A stretch of 38,691 nucleotides of DNA from Acidobacteriota bacterium (GCA_029565065.1 JAKQOW010000122.1:1-38691), one strand, 5' to 3'; counted from the first letter of the stretch, positions 7,165 to 15,831 are shown. A program made the numbers and translations. Notes: generated by a model not told the origin, from the letters alone.

Positions 7165-8613
7165 TCATTCCCGGAACGGGACCGCATCATGGGGCAGACT
7201 CCCTCGTGGAGCCCGCAGATACGCGAAGGGGGATTCATGCAGGAAATTGGACACCCGCGAGGTGTAAACATCGGCGTAATGCTCCACCTGCCGCGCGAGC
7301 AGACTCTTGTCGTTACCGGCCCGCATGAGCAGCCCCCACGTGTGATTGCGCAATTCGCCGCTCTCCCTGGCCAGCGGGCTGATCTGGTCGTCGAGCGCCT
7401 CCAGCCGGCTGCGCAGGGCACCGATCTCCGACCGCAGCCGTTGGGGATCGGCGGCCGAAGCCGGTCCGTAAGCCAACTCGGCCCGTTGCAGCTGGATCCG
7501 CAGCTGGGCATGGCGGTGTTCCAGCGCGATCTTGACCTCCATGAGCTGGACCAGCTTGTCCTGATGCGGCTGGAAGGCCGACAGGGCGGCCAGCTCTCCC
7601 TCGAGCTCCCGCAGGATGAGGGCGGTCCGCCAGCGCATGATGTCCTTGGACACATGAACGTCGGTGAAAATGTGATCGCCGACAAACAGGATCTCTTCGC
7701 CGGACACGCCGAGATACGCTTCGACCTGCCGGGCGTCTCCCCCCACATACACGCCGGGCTTGCAGATTCCGCTGGGACAGGGCTGCAGCAGGCCGTCCGG
7801 GGTAGCCAGCTCGAACAGCGGCATCTGGTGGCTGAAGAAATCCGGCTTGCGGGCGGACAGGATCACCAGCTCGAACAAGTCGCGCCACGTCTGCCCGGCC
7901 GGCAGGTGCCGGTCGAGGGCGTGGGTCATGATCCGCCGGGTGTAGGGCCACTCGGAGTTGGTGATGAGCAGGAGCCGTTTGCCCGCCTTGAGCTGGTCCA
8001 GCAGGGTCAGGACCAGTTCCGGATCCGCCTCCACGAACTGCTCCGGGCGGCTCAGGATCTCGGCTTTCAGTTCCCCCTCCATGTGCGCCTCGTCCAGGCG
8101 CCGCTTGACCTCCCAGTACAGGTCGGCGTAGCCGATCGCACCCGGCAGCAACCCCCGGTCGAGACGGTCCACCAGCTGGGCGTACATGGACGCCTCGGAC
8201 AATGAGAACAGCGTGTTCAGGAACACGAAGCGGCGGTCCGACAACTCGACCTCCGTCCGGCCGTACACCTCGCGCTGGACGTCGAACGGCATCGGCCGAG
8301 TTCCGTGGCAGGCACGGGTGACGTAGCCGAACCGGTTGGCCTTGATCAGGTTGCCCAGCTTCGTGTCGATCAGGAGGCCGCGGATGACCTGTTCCGGGTC
8401 GAACTGCACGTCGCCGACAGGCCAGCCGAGATCCGCCAGCTTGTCCCTGAGCGCCAGAAACGCCCGCTGCTCCCACGCCTCGACCTGGTAGTGCACCAGG
8501 GTGTAATCCATGTCGTATCCCACGGCCCGGATGCTGCGCAGGTTCAGCGTGCGATTACAGTAAACCCGTCGTTCCGGCGGGGGCATGGCGGGGATGTTTT
8601 CAGGGGTGGTCAT
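7165..8613 (-). CDS. HAD-family purine 5'-nucleotidase (IMP/GMP-specific, NT5C2-like)
   Basis: 482 residues from the ATG at 8613. The family dephosphorylates IMP and GMP in the cytoplasm. All four HAD motifs are visible: DMDYTL (I, nucleophile Asp; VGYDMDYTLVHY about residues 31-42), LLITNSEW (II), the lysine in ILSARKPDFFS (III) and ILFVGDHIFTDV (IV). The C-terminal third is helical and charged (LEVKIALEHRHAQLRIQLQ-type), consistent with the long cap and tail of this family. The start is uncertain: the frame is open to a GTG at 8667, and there is an internal ATG at 8634. None has a strong ribosome site. It follows the small HTH gene and precedes a membrane-protein gene on the same strand. 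Confidence 0.88.
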   Translation of the reverse strand: MTTPENIPAMPPPERRVYCNRTLNLRSIRAVGYDMDYTLVHYQVEAWEQRAFLALRDKLADLGWPVGDVQFDPEQVIRGLLIDTKLGNLIKANRFGYVTRACHGTRPMPFDVQREVYGRTEVELSDRRFVFLNTLFSLSEASMYAQLVDRLDRGLLPGAIGYADLYWEVKRRLDEAHMEGELKAEILSRPEQFVEADPELVLTLLDQLKAGKRLLLITNSEWPYTRRIMTHALDRHLPAGQTWRDLFELVILSARKPDFFSHQMPLFELATPDGLLQPCPSGICKPGVYVGGDARQVEAYLGVSGEEILFVGDHIFTDVHVSKDIMRWRTALILRELEGELAALSAFQPHQDKLVQLMEVKIALEHRHAQLRIQLQRAELAYGPASAADPQRLRSEIGALRSRLEALDDQISPLARESGELRNHTWGLLMRAGNDKSLLARQVEHYADVYTSRVSNFLHESPFAYLRAPRGSLPHDAVPFRE

Positions 8614-8695
8614 GACGGATTCCCGGGGCGGCATGCCGGCGATGCAGTCGGCGCAAAGCGCGGCCACTTGGCCCGGGTCGCGGCTATCGGCCGGA

Positions 8696-8929
8696 TCACT
8701 TGGCCTGCCGCACTTTCTCGACGTCGCCGGCGTGGAAGAAATGAAGCTCCAGCTGCGGGTCGTTCATCAGCGTGTGCGGCATCCGCGCTACTTCGCGGGT
8801 GACCTCGCGGATTTTGCCTTCCTTGGCCCATTCGTTGAGCTGCTTTTTCGAGACGCCGAAGCGCTTCTTGATGGCCACGTGGGACAGATACAGTTCGCCG
8901 TCTTCCATGTGTTCGTGTTTGCTGCTCAT
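8696..8929 (-). CDS. Small helix-turn-helix (MerR/excisionase-like) DNA-binding protein
   Basis: 77 residues with an ATG at 8929 and a strong GAAGGAGG site 10 nt upstream. The segment LYLSHVAIKKRFGVSKKQLN followed by EWAKEGKI (about residues 13-40) fits the helix-turn-helix of MerR/excisionase-like winged-helix proteins (s-x-VAIKK-FGVS-x-x-x-L-x-x-W-x-x-x-G-K-I). The ending HFFHAGDVEKVRQ resembles their wing and final helix. There is no effector domain, so it is a stand-alone DNA-binding unit. It leads the nucleotidase and membrane-protein genes and is divergent from larE, so it could regulate either; there is no direct evidence. No phage or integrase genes are nearby, which argues against a true excisionase. 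Confidence 0.75.
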   Translation of the reverse strand: MSSKHEHMEDGELYLSHVAIKKRFGVSKKQLNEWAKEGKIREVTREVARMPHTLMNDPQLELHFFHAGDVEKVRQAK

Positions 8930-9003
8930 GGCGGTTGTGCCTCCTTCGCCGTCGGGGCGGATTGAAACCGGACCCAGGGAGCTCCATCCAATTCCGTGGT
9001 AAG

Positions 9004-9032
9004 ATGATATCCTAATTTGCACAGCCGCCCAA
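9004..9032 (-). promoter_or_regulatory. Weak promoter candidate for the small HTH gene
   Basis: On the minus strand, TTGGGC (9027-9032) and TATCAT (9004-9009, 5/6) are spaced by 17 bp, giving a start near 8997 and a leader of about 70 nt. The same AT-rich patch lies just before larE and may serve both directions. I could not find a convincing plus-strand promoter. Confidence 0.3.
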
Positions 9033-9040
9033 AGAAAAAG

Positions 9041-9910
9041 ATGGCGACCATGGACACCGGACCCTTCGGGCTTGACGATGACACCCTCAGGCGACAGGAG
9101 GCGCAGCTGGACGCCATCCTGGCGGCGATGGGATCCGCGCTCGTCGCCTTCAGCGGCGGCGTGGACAGCACCTACCTGGCCTGGGCGGCCCACCGGGTGT
9201 TGAGTGCGCGGGCCGTGGCGGCCACCGTGCTGAGCCCCCTGAATCCACCCGGCGAGTCGGCCGCGGCGGTCGAGACCGCCCGCCACATCGGCATCCGCCA
9301 TGAAACGTCGGCGTTCGATCCACTCGGGCTGGACGCGTTCCGCACCAACCCACCCGACCGCTGCTTTCACTGCAAACTCGAGCTGATGGGACAACTGCGG
9401 CTGCTGGCCCGGGATCTCGGGCTGGCCGTCGTGGTCGACGGCGAAAACGCGGATGACGCCGCGGACTGGCGTCCCGGGCGGCGGGCCACCGCCGAGCTGG
9501 GCGTCCGGCACCCCCTGGTCGAAGCCGGATTGGGCAAGGACGCCATCCGCCGGCTGTCCCGCCTGGCGGGCCTGCCCACCGCGGACCGGCCGGCCCTGGC
9601 CTGCCTGGCGTCCCGGATTCCGTACGGCACCCCCATCACGGCCGACCTGCTGGAAAGGATCGGCCGTGGCGAGGCATTCCTGTTCGCCCAAGGTTTTTCC
9701 AACTGCCGGCTGCGGCATCACGGCGACACGTGTCGCATCGAGGTGCCGTCCGACGAGTTGCCACTCCTGCTGGAGCGAGCCCGGCGGACCGCGGTCATCA
9801 TCTGCCTCCGCGCGCTCGGATACACATACATCACCCTGGACCTGGAGGGGTATCGCACCGGCTCGCTCAACACCGGGCTGCCGGATCGCTTCCCGGAGGA
9901 AACATCATGA
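9041..9910 (+). CDS. larE: LarE, ATP-dependent sacrificial sulfur transferase for nickel-pincer cofactor
   Basis: 289 residues. LarE adenylates the pyridinium dicarboxylate made by LarB and donates sulfur from its own cysteine, building the nickel-pincer nucleotide used by lactate racemase-family enzymes. The PP-loop is SGGVDS at residues 38-43. Cys188 in ACLASRIPYG corresponds to the sacrificial Cys176 of Lactobacillus plantarum LarE, so this is the single-cysteine donor type at that site. DRCFHCK (Cys108, Cys111) is also family-typical. The ATG at 9041 is my choice; a TTG at 9017 and an ATG at 9050 are alternatives, and the ribosome site is a weak purine run (AAAGAAAAAG). It is followed by an exported protein gene with ATGA overlap. 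larB lies 3.2 kb downstream; larC and a LarA homologue are not in the window. Confidence 0.93.
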   Translation: MATMDTGPFGLDDDTLRRQEAQLDAILAAMGSALVAFSGGVDSTYLAWAAHRVLSARAVAATVLSPLNPPGESAAAVETARHIGIRHETSAFDPLGLDAFRTNPPDRCFHCKLELMGQLRLLARDLGLAVVVDGENADDAADWRPGRRATAELGVRHPLVEAGLGKDAIRRLSRLAGLPTADRPALACLASRIPYGTPITADLLERIGRGEAFLFAQGFSNCRLRHHGDTCRIEVPSDELPLLLERARRTAVIICLRALGYTYITLDLEGYRTGSLNTGLPDRFPEETS

Positions 9911-11631
9911 AACGCGCACTGGCTCTGCTGATTCTGTTGGCCGCGACGGCCGCCACCGCCGCCGGAACCGGTCCGGATCTGTCGGCGTGGGCGCCGCCGG
10001 ACTGCCAACTGGTTCTGGAGATCCAGCGGCTGGACGAGGCCATGGCGCCGCTGGCTGTTTCAGGTCCGGCCCCCGATCCCGCCGTCCTGATCCAACGGCT
10101 GTGGCCAGAGCTTCGGCTCCCGTGGGCTCCCGCCGAATGGCCGGCAACCGGTCCCGATGACTGGCGGTCGATGTCCGCGCTGGTTGCGGTCCATCGCCCC
10201 GCGGGCGCACCGGCGGAATCCGCCCGTGGCCTCCTGGTCATGGGATGCGGCACAACGGACCTGTACCAGCGGTTCGCCCGGCTACTCCAGCCGCCGGCGG
10301 GAACCGCGGTCTCCATCCGGACCGTGGGCGGGTATTCGGTTTTTTCCGCCCCCGAATCGGCTGGATTCCTGGTTCTCGGCGCACAGACCGTCGCGTTCGG
10401 CCGCGGCTTCGACGTCGCCGGGCTGATCACCTCTCCCCGCAGTCAGGCTGTCGCCACAGATTCAGCCGGGCCCGCCCTGCCCGGCTTTCCGGCCGATTCC
10501 TTCCTGCGCCTGCGGCTCAATCTGGCTTCCATGGGACTGCTCTCCGACGACACCATGCGGGCCGCCGCCGAAAGGATCGTCCGGGATCTGCAACCGCCGG
10601 CCGAGGCTCCGGACACAGGCGGTGCTTCGATCTCGGCGTTCCGCAACTTGTTCAGCCGGATCACCCCTGAACAGATGACGGCATTCCTGACCGGCGTAGG
10701 ATTGGACAGCCTGCGCGACTTCACCCTCACCCTCAGCGGCGACGCTGATCGGATGGGCCTGGCGATGGATCTGGCGATCGACCGCGAGCCGGGGCTGATC
10801 CAGGACTACCTAGCGGGAATGCGCGACCGGCAGCCGGTGGTGTGGCGTCTCCTCCCGGCTGACACTCTGATGGCGATGGACTCCGTCGTGGATGCGCCCC
10901 GCCTGCTGCGCCTCCTGCGTGCGCACGCCCGAAACACTCTGGGGACGTCCGGCGAGACGGTGTTCCTCGGATTGGAGCTGGCCGCCCAAGCCCGCTTGGG
11001 CCTGTCGTTCTCCGATCAGCTCCTGCCCCTCGTGGGCGCTGAATGGGGTTTGGCCGTCCTGCCCAGCGCCCCAGGCGACTCCCCCCGACTGGTCGGCTTC
11101 TGCGTTCCCGAGGATCCCGCCATGCTGGCGGTGGTGCTGGAGCGGGTTGCCCCGCGGCTGCCGCTGGGTGTCACCCCGCCCGCCCCGGGTGGCGAGCCGT
11201 TCTACATCCTGAACCTGAACCCGCAGGCCGAGCAGCCGTCACTCGCCTACTTGCTCCAGACGGGGCCGGCGATCTTCGTCAGCGACCGCCTGGAGGCGCT
11301 GCGGCAGATCCTGGCCGCCAGCCGGTCCGGCGCAACGTTCAACCCGTCCGTTCTTCAGGACCCGCCGGCCGGCGTTCGCCGCATTCAGATGCTGTACGGC
11401 CGGGCCGACCTGCCCGGTTCGTTCGGACGCGCTGCGACCGCATCCGGCGTCCCGTTCCTCGGCCAGACCTGCCTGTCGGACAGCGGCGTGTCCGCCGGCT
11501 TTTTACTGCCCCGTTCGGCGCTGGCCGGACTCGTTCAGCTTCTGCCCGGCCTGCTCTCTCGGATTCCGCTCAGCCCCGCGGCCGGGACGGACGTGGCCTC
11601 CCCGCCTGATGCGGCCGGTCCCCGGCCATAA
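9907..11631 (+). CDS. Exported protein of unknown function (574 residues)
   Basis: The ATG overlaps the larE stop (ATGA). The N-terminus MKRALALLILLAATAATAAG is a clear Sec signal peptide with no lipobox cysteine. The mature part starts with APPDCQLVLEIQRLDEAMAP, a layout reminiscent of DUF3352-type exported proteins (Pro-x-aliphatic-x-x-hydrophobic-Glu, then a short helix). Further on come an alternating beta-rich pattern with GGYSVFSAPESAGFLVLG and, late in the protein, TGPAIFVSDRLEALRQILAA. The exported protein at 20382-22043 has the same overall plan, so the two may be distant paralogues. No catalytic motif is visible. Coupling to larE and gcdH may reflect genome compaction more than shared function. 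Confidence 0.75.
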   Translation: MKRALALLILLAATAATAAGTGPDLSAWAPPDCQLVLEIQRLDEAMAPLAVSGPAPDPAVLIQRLWPELRLPWAPAEWPATGPDDWRSMSALVAVHRPAGAPAESARGLLVMGCGTTDLYQRFARLLQPPAGTAVSIRTVGGYSVFSAPESAGFLVLGAQTVAFGRGFDVAGLITSPRSQAVATDSAGPALPGFPADSFLRLRLNLASMGLLSDDTMRAAAERIVRDLQPPAEAPDTGGASISAFRNLFSRITPEQMTAFLTGVGLDSLRDFTLTLSGDADRMGLAMDLAIDREPGLIQDYLAGMRDRQPVVWRLLPADTLMAMDSVVDAPRLLRLLRAHARNTLGTSGETVFLGLELAAQARLGLSFSDQLLPLVGAEWGLAVLPSAPGDSPRLVGFCVPEDPAMLAVVLERVAPRLPLGVTPPAPGGEPFYILNLNPQAEQPSLAYLLQTGPAIFVSDRLEALRQILAASRSGATFNPSVLQDPPAGVRRIQMLYGRADLPGSFGRAATASGVPFLGQTCLSDSGVSAGFLLPRSALAGLVQLLPGLLSRIPLSPAAGTDVASPPDAAGPRP

Positions 11632-11652
11632 TCCCCCCAGGAGTTTTACCGC

Positions 11653-12825
11653 ATGAAACCGTTTCACGGCGTCGACTTTTTCGGATTCGATGCGCTATTG
11701 AGCGACGAGGAGCGGATGGTGCGCGACACGGTCCGCCGCTTCACCGACGACCAGGTCAAGCCCGTCATCGATACCTTCCACAGGGAGGGTCATTTCCCCG
11801 TCACGCTCATCCGGCCGATGGCGGAGCTGGGGCTCCTGGGCGCAAACCTCGACGGCTACGGCCTGCCCGGCCTGGACGGCGCGGCGTACGGGTTGATCAT
11901 GCAGGAGCTGGAGCGGGGCGACAGCGGCATCCGCTCATTCGCCTCGGTGCAGGGGGCGCTGGTCATGTACCCCATCCATGCCTTCGGCTCGGAAGAGCAG
12001 AAGGCGCACTGGCTGCCCCGGTTGGGCGCCGGAGAAGCCGTCGGCTGCTTCGGCCTGACCGAGCCTGACTTCGGTTCCAATCCCGGCGGCATGACCACCC
12101 GGGCCGAAGCAACCGCCAACGGGTTCGTGCTGAACGGTTCCAAAATGTGGATCACCAACGGCGACCTGGCCGACGTGGCCGTGGTCTTCGCCAAGCTCGG
12201 CGGCGAGGTGAACGGTTTTCTGGTGGAGCGCGGCACGCCGGGCTTCGCCACCCAGGAGATCAAGGGCAAGTTTTCGCTGCGGGCGTCGGACACCGCCACG
12301 CTGTTTTTTGAAGACTGCCGGATTCCGGCGGCCAATCGCCTGCCGGACGCCCGGGGCCTGAAGACCGCCCTGATGTGCCTCACTCAGGCCCGCTACGGGA
12401 TCGCTTGGGGGGTCATCGGCGCCGCCATGGAGTGTTACCACACCGCGCTGGAATACGCCAAGGAACGGGTTCAGTTTGGCGGGCGGCCCATCGCCGCCCA
12501 CCAGCTCGTCCAGGAGAAGCTGGCCTGGATGATCACCGAGATCACCAAAGCCCAGTTCCTCACCCTCCAGGCCGCCCGGCTCAAGGACACCGGGGAGTTG
12601 AAATTCCACCACGTTTCGATGATCAAGCGGAACAACGTGGACATGGCCCTGCAGTGCGCCCGTCTGGCCCGGGACATCCTGGGAGCCGCGGGAATCGTCG
12701 ATGACCACCCGGTCATCCGGCACATGTTGAACCTGGAATCGGTGCGCACCTATGAAGGCACCCACGACATCCACACTCTCATTATCGGGCAGCAGATCAC
12801 CGGGGAGCCGGCTTATGGGGAGTAA
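11653..12825 (+). CDS. gcdH: Glutaryl-CoA dehydrogenase-type acyl-CoA dehydrogenase
   Basis: 390 residues, ATG with AGGAG 9 nt upstream, 21 nt after the previous gene. It is an FAD-dependent acyl-CoA dehydrogenase. Family motifs are CFGLTEPDFGSNPGGM (flavin/substrate loop), KMWITNGDLADV, the middle beta domain with IKGKFSLRASDTATLFF, and the C-terminal LGAAGIVDDHPVIRHMLNLE followed by TYEGTHDIHTLIIG. Glu368 in YEGT is the catalytic base position. The TYEGTHDIHTLIIGxxITG ending and short acidic N-terminus fit glutaryl-CoA dehydrogenase better than short-chain enzymes; that enzyme oxidises and decarboxylates glutaryl-CoA to crotonyl-CoA in lysine and aromatic degradation. The electron acceptor ETF genes are not in the window. 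An AT-rich hairpin element follows immediately. Confidence 0.9.
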   Translation: MKPFHGVDFFGFDALLSDEERMVRDTVRRFTDDQVKPVIDTFHREGHFPVTLIRPMAELGLLGANLDGYGLPGLDGAAYGLIMQELERGDSGIRSFASVQGALVMYPIHAFGSEEQKAHWLPRLGAGEAVGCFGLTEPDFGSNPGGMTTRAEATANGFVLNGSKMWITNGDLADVAVVFAKLGGEVNGFLVERGTPGFATQEIKGKFSLRASDTATLFFEDCRIPAANRLPDARGLKTALMCLTQARYGIAWGVIGAAMECYHTALEYAKERVQFGGRPIAAHQLVQEKLAWMITEITKAQFLTLQAARLKDTGELKFHHVSMIKRNNVDMALQCARLARDILGAAGIVDDHPVIRHMLNLESVRTYEGTHDIHTLIIGQQITGEPAYGE

Positions 12826-12834
12826 ATGAAGGGC

Positions 12835-12937
12835 GCCGGTCTTTCAAAATTTGGGGATTTTTGGTTGGATGGGTCTTTAAAGGTGGGTTTAAGGGTTGAT
12901 AAACCTTGACTTGTTTTTTTGGCTTTGAAAGACCGGC
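12835..12937. repeat. 103-bp AT-rich element bounded by 14-bp perfect inverted repeats
   Basis: GCCGGTCTTTCAAA (12835-12848) is perfectly inverted as TTTGAAAGACCGGC (12924-12937). The 75-bp interior is strongly G/T-rich on the plus strand and AT-rich compared with its surroundings, and holds a near-copy of the arm (GGTCTTTAAAGG, 12872-12883). It starts 10 nt after gcdH. It could be a MITE-like relic, a repeated intergenic palindrome, or a long-stem terminator. No target duplication is evident in the flanks. Confidence 0.6.
12886..12920 (+). terminator. Possible intrinsic terminator after gcdH
   Basis: A short stem can form either as GGTTT/AAACC (12886-12890 with 12901-12905) or as AAGGGTT/AACCTT. 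It is followed after several bases by TTGTTTTTTT (12911-12920). The stem is weak for this GC-rich genome and the T-run is displaced, so this is tentative. It is nested in the 14-bp inverted-repeat element, whose outer stem may also matter. Confidence 0.35.
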
Positions 12938-13113
12938 TACTCAGTTAGATGACGTCGCGGCCAAAAAGTTTAGCGGAACATCCTATTATTTTTATCTATC
13001 GGGAAAGCATGAGACAATCTATTGGTATTGCGACAGTTACAATGATCGCCCTTGCCGGCTGCCCCGATTTCTGCTAAGTTGGGCCTTCGGATTCTCTGAC
13101 GGCGGGAGGCTGT

Positions 13114-13860
13114 TTGAACGAACAGGAACTGCGGCGGCTGCTCGAATCGCTCCAACAGGGTGAGATCCCCGTGGAGGGTGCCTTGGAACGCCTGCGGCAC
13201 CTGCCGTTCGAGGACCTCGGCTTCGCCCGGGTGGACCACCACCGCGCCCTCCGCCACGGATTTCCTGAGGTCATCTTCGGCCGCGGCAAAACCGTGGCCG
13301 AGGTGACGGCCATCGCCGAGCGGATCATCGACCGGACCGCCAATCTACTGATCACCCACGCCACCCTTGAGATGTTCGAGGCGCTGAGCGCCCGATTCGA
13401 CGCCCTGACCCACCACGCCCGGGCCCGCTGCGTCACCCGCTGCACCGACGCCACCGACCGCGGGCGCGGCACCATCCTGATCATCACCGCCGGCACCGCC
13501 GACCTGCCGGTGGCCGAGGAAGCCTTGGTCACCGCCCAGATCATGGGCAACCGCGTGGAGTTGGTGGCCGACGTGGGCGTGGCGGGCATTCACCGCCTGC
13601 TGAGCGTGCGGGAGCAGATCGCCGCCGCCTCGGTGGTCGTCGCCGTGGCCGGCATGGAGGGCGCCCTGCCGAGCGCGGTGGGCGGCCTGGCGTCCTGCCC
13701 CGTGATCGCCGTCCCCACGAGCGTCGGCTACGGTGCATCCTTCGGCGGCGTCGCGGCGCTGCTCGGCATGCTCAACTCCTGCGCATCCAACGTCGCCGTG
13801 GTCAACATCGACAACGGATTCGGCGCCGGCTACGTTGCGGCGCTGGCCAACCGCCGCTGA
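13114..13860 (+). CDS. larB: LarB, pyridinium-3,5-dicarboxylate synthase for nickel-pincer cofactor
   Basis: 248 residues. LarB carboxylates and hydrolyses nicotinic acid adenine dinucleotide to pyridinium-3,5-dicarboxylate mononucleotide, the substrate LarE then sulfurates. The N-terminal part ([19 protein letters not shown] and FGRGKT) is LarB-specific. The C-terminal half is the AIR-carboxylase-like domain with [34 protein letters not shown] and [13 protein letters not shown]. The start appears to be TTG at 13114, preceded by GGGAGG with a 4-nt gap; there is no suitable ATG before the conserved N-terminus. larE sits 3.2 kb upstream, separated by an exported protein gene and gcdH. pepT follows 36 nt downstream. 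A 176-nt AT-rich spacer (12938-13113) precedes it, without a promoter I would defend. Confidence 0.94.
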   Translation: MNEQELRRLLESLQQGEIPVEGALERLRHLPFEDLGFARVDHHRALRHGFPEVIFGRGKTVAEVTAIAERIIDRTANLLITHATLEMFEALSARFDALTHHARARCVTRCTDATDRGRGTILIITAGTADLPVAEEALVTAQIMGNRVELVADVGVAGIHRLLSVREQIAAASVVVAVAGMEGALPSAVGGLASCPVIAVPTSVGYGASFGGVAALLGMLNSCASNVAVVNIDNGFGAGYVAALANRR

Positions 13861-13896
13861 GCGGCGGTCCGCCCGAACCCAAGAGAGGAGATCGTC

Positions 13897-15174
13897 ATGT
13901 CTCACACCTTCGACGTGCCCGCCACCCGCGTGGTGGACCGCTTCCTGCGCTACGTCCGGATCGACACCACCTCGGCCGAAGACTCCCCCCAATTTCCATC
14001 CACTCCCGTGCAGTTCGACCTGGCCCGGCTGCTGGCCCGGGAACTGCAGGAGCTCGGCCTGACGGACGCCGCCGTGGACGAGCACGGGTACGTGTTCGCC
14101 ACGCTGCCCTCGAACCTGCCCCCGCGGACCGCGAAAAAGATTCCGGTCATCGCCTTCATCGCCCACGTGGACACCTACTTCGGCGTCAGCGGCAAGGACG
14201 TCAAGCCCGTCGTGCATTGCGCCTACGGTGGCGGCGACATCCCCCTGCCGGGCGATCCCGCCCAGACCATCCGCGCAGACGAGAACCCGGAACTGGCCGA
14301 TTTCGTCGGGGACGACATCATCACCTCGGACGGCACCACCCTGCTCGGCGCCGACGACAAGGCCGGCGTCGCCGAAATCATGGCGGCGGTGGAATACCTG
14401 GTGCAGCATCCCGACATTCCGCGCGGCACCATCAAGATCGCTTTCACCCCCGACGAGGAGGTGGGCAACGGCACGAAGCACTTCGATGTGGCCAAGTTCG
14501 GCGCGGCCTTCGCCTACACCATCGACGGCGGCTACCCCGGCGAGGTGGAGAACGAAACCTTCTGCGCCGACACCGCCATCATCCGGTTCACCGGCCGCGA
14601 CGTGCACCCGGGTTACGCCAAGGGCAAGATGATCAACGCCGTCCGTGCCGCGGCCTATTTCGCCGGCCTTTACTCCGAGGAATCACTCCCGGAAACCACC
14701 TCGGACCGCCAAGGGTATATCCACCCGTATCAGATCGAGGGGAACGTGAGCGACGCCAAGCTGACCACACTGATCCGCGACTTCAGCGTGGAGGGGCTGG
14801 AGCAGTTCCGCGACATCCTCAACAGCTACGCCGCGATCACCCAGGAGCGTTTTCCCGGTGTCGGCGTGAACATCGAAATCAAGGAATCGTATCGAAACAT
14901 GATCTACAAGCTCCAGGCAGAGCCACGGGTCATGGATTACGCCATCGAGGCGGTGCAGCGGGCCGGCCTGGCGCCGATCCTGAAGGCCATCCGCGGGGGC
15001 ACCGACGGATCGCGTCTCAGCTACATGGGCCTGCTGACACCCAACCTGTTCGCCGGCGGCATGAACTTCCACAGCAAGCAGGAGTGGGTGGCCGCCGGGG
15101 CCATGGTCAAGGCGACGGAGACGATCCTTCACCTGGTCCAGATCTGGCGCGAGCGATCGCTGGACAAGCACTGA
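13897..15174 (+). CDS. pepT: Peptidase T (tripeptide aminopeptidase)
   Basis: 425 residues, with an ATG and a GAGAGGAG site upstream. This M20B cytoplasmic dizinc enzyme removes N-terminal residues from tripeptides. Metal and catalytic residues are readable: HVDT (His90, Asp92), GADDKAG (bridging Asp153/Asp154), DEEVG (Glu187/Glu188), YTIDGG (Asp210), and the late GGMNFHSKQEW (His392). FTGRDVHPGYAKGKMINA marks the dimerisation (lid) domain. Length and motif order match PepT rather than carboxypeptidase or DapE members. It lies 36 nt downstream of larB and is probably cotranscribed, with the adenosyltransferase gene next. Confidence 0.95.
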   Translation: MSHTFDVPATRVVDRFLRYVRIDTTSAEDSPQFPSTPVQFDLARLLARELQELGLTDAAVDEHGYVFATLPSNLPPRTAKKIPVIAFIAHVDTYFGVSGKDVKPVVHCAYGGGDIPLPGDPAQTIRADENPELADFVGDDIITSDGTTLLGADDKAGVAEIMAAVEYLVQHPDIPRGTIKIAFTPDEEVGNGTKHFDVAKFGAAFAYTIDGGYPGEVENETFCADTAIIRFTGRDVHPGYAKGKMINAVRAAAYFAGLYSEESLPETTSDRQGYIHPYQIEGNVSDAKLTTLIRDFSVEGLEQFRDILNSYAAITQERFPGVGVNIEIKESYRNMIYKLQAEPRVMDYAIEAVQRAGLAPILKAIRGGTDGSRLSYMGLLTPNLFAGGMNFHSKQEWVAAGAMVKATETILHLVQIWRERSLDKH

Positions 15175-15255
15175 CGCCGCGCCCCGGCGGTCGGGCATCC
15201 GGATCCGTTTCACCCCGACGGCGGCGAAGGGTCCGTCCGGGGTCGTGGAGGTGCC

Positions 15256-15831
15256 ATGGTGAAAATCTACACTCGAACCGGCGACGCCGGTCAGACAAGC
15301 CTCTTCACAGGCGAGCGCATTCCCAAGGACCACCTGCGGCTTCAGGTGTACGGAACCCTGGACGAGCTCAATGCCGTGCTGGGCCTGGCGCTCGCAACTG
15401 AGCCCGGAGCGGAGGTCGCCCACCGCATTCGCCGGCTGCAGACGCTCTTGTTCATCCTCTGCTCGGACCTGGCAACTCCGCTCCCCGCCCGCGGCGAGGC
15501 TGACCGCGTGACCCGCATCGACGTCCGGCACATCCGCCACCTGGAAGCGGACATCGATGCCATGTCCGCCGCGCTGCCGCCACTCGGTCAGTTCATCCTC
15601 CCCGGCGGCTGCCCGGGCGCAGCCGCCCTGCACCTGGCCCGCACCGTCTGCCGGCGGGCGGAGCGCTGGCTGATCCGCCTGCGGGCCGAGACCGAGCTCG
15701 GCGACCACGTGCCGGTGCTCGTCAACCGGCTGAGCGACTATCTCTTCACGCTGGCCCGCTTCGCCAACCATCAGGCAGGCCGCGGCGACGAGTTGCTCGA
15801 CCGGGGATTTCCGGAGATCGACAACCCGTGA
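15256..15831 (+). CDS. PduO-type cob(I)alamin adenosyltransferase (ATR)
   Basis: 191 residues, ATG with GGAGG 5-6 nt upstream. It adenosylates reduced cobalamin with ATP to give coenzyme B12. The PduO-family N-terminus is intact (KIYTRTGDAGQTSLFTGERI, then LQVYGTLDELNAVLG). The helix bundle carries FILPGGCPGAAALHLARTVC, RRAERWLI, and the C-terminal NRLSDYLFTLARFAN. This is the stand-alone form with no extra heme-binding domain. It follows pepT by 81 nt. No B12-dependent enzyme is visible in the window, so its client is unknown. Confidence 0.93.
   Translation: MVKIYTRTGDAGQTSLFTGERIPKDHLRLQVYGTLDELNAVLGLALATEPGAEVAHRIRRLQTLLFILCSDLATPLPARGEADRVTRIDVRHIRHLEADIDAMSAALPPLGQFILPGGCPGAAALHLARTVCRRAERWLIRLRAETELGDHVPVLVNRLSDYLFTLARFANHQAGRGDELLDRGFPEIDNP

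Noticed and set aside
8696..8929. Phage excisionase
   Set aside because: The fold is similar, but there is no integrase, attachment site or phage gene in the window.
13038..13043. TACAAT as a larB -10 box
   Set aside because: No acceptable -35 was found at 16-18 bp spacing, so I did not annotate a promoter.
12906..13163. 85-codon frame between gcdH and larB
   Set aside because: It starts inside the inverted-repeat element, has no ribosome site, and its tail overlaps larB in another frame.
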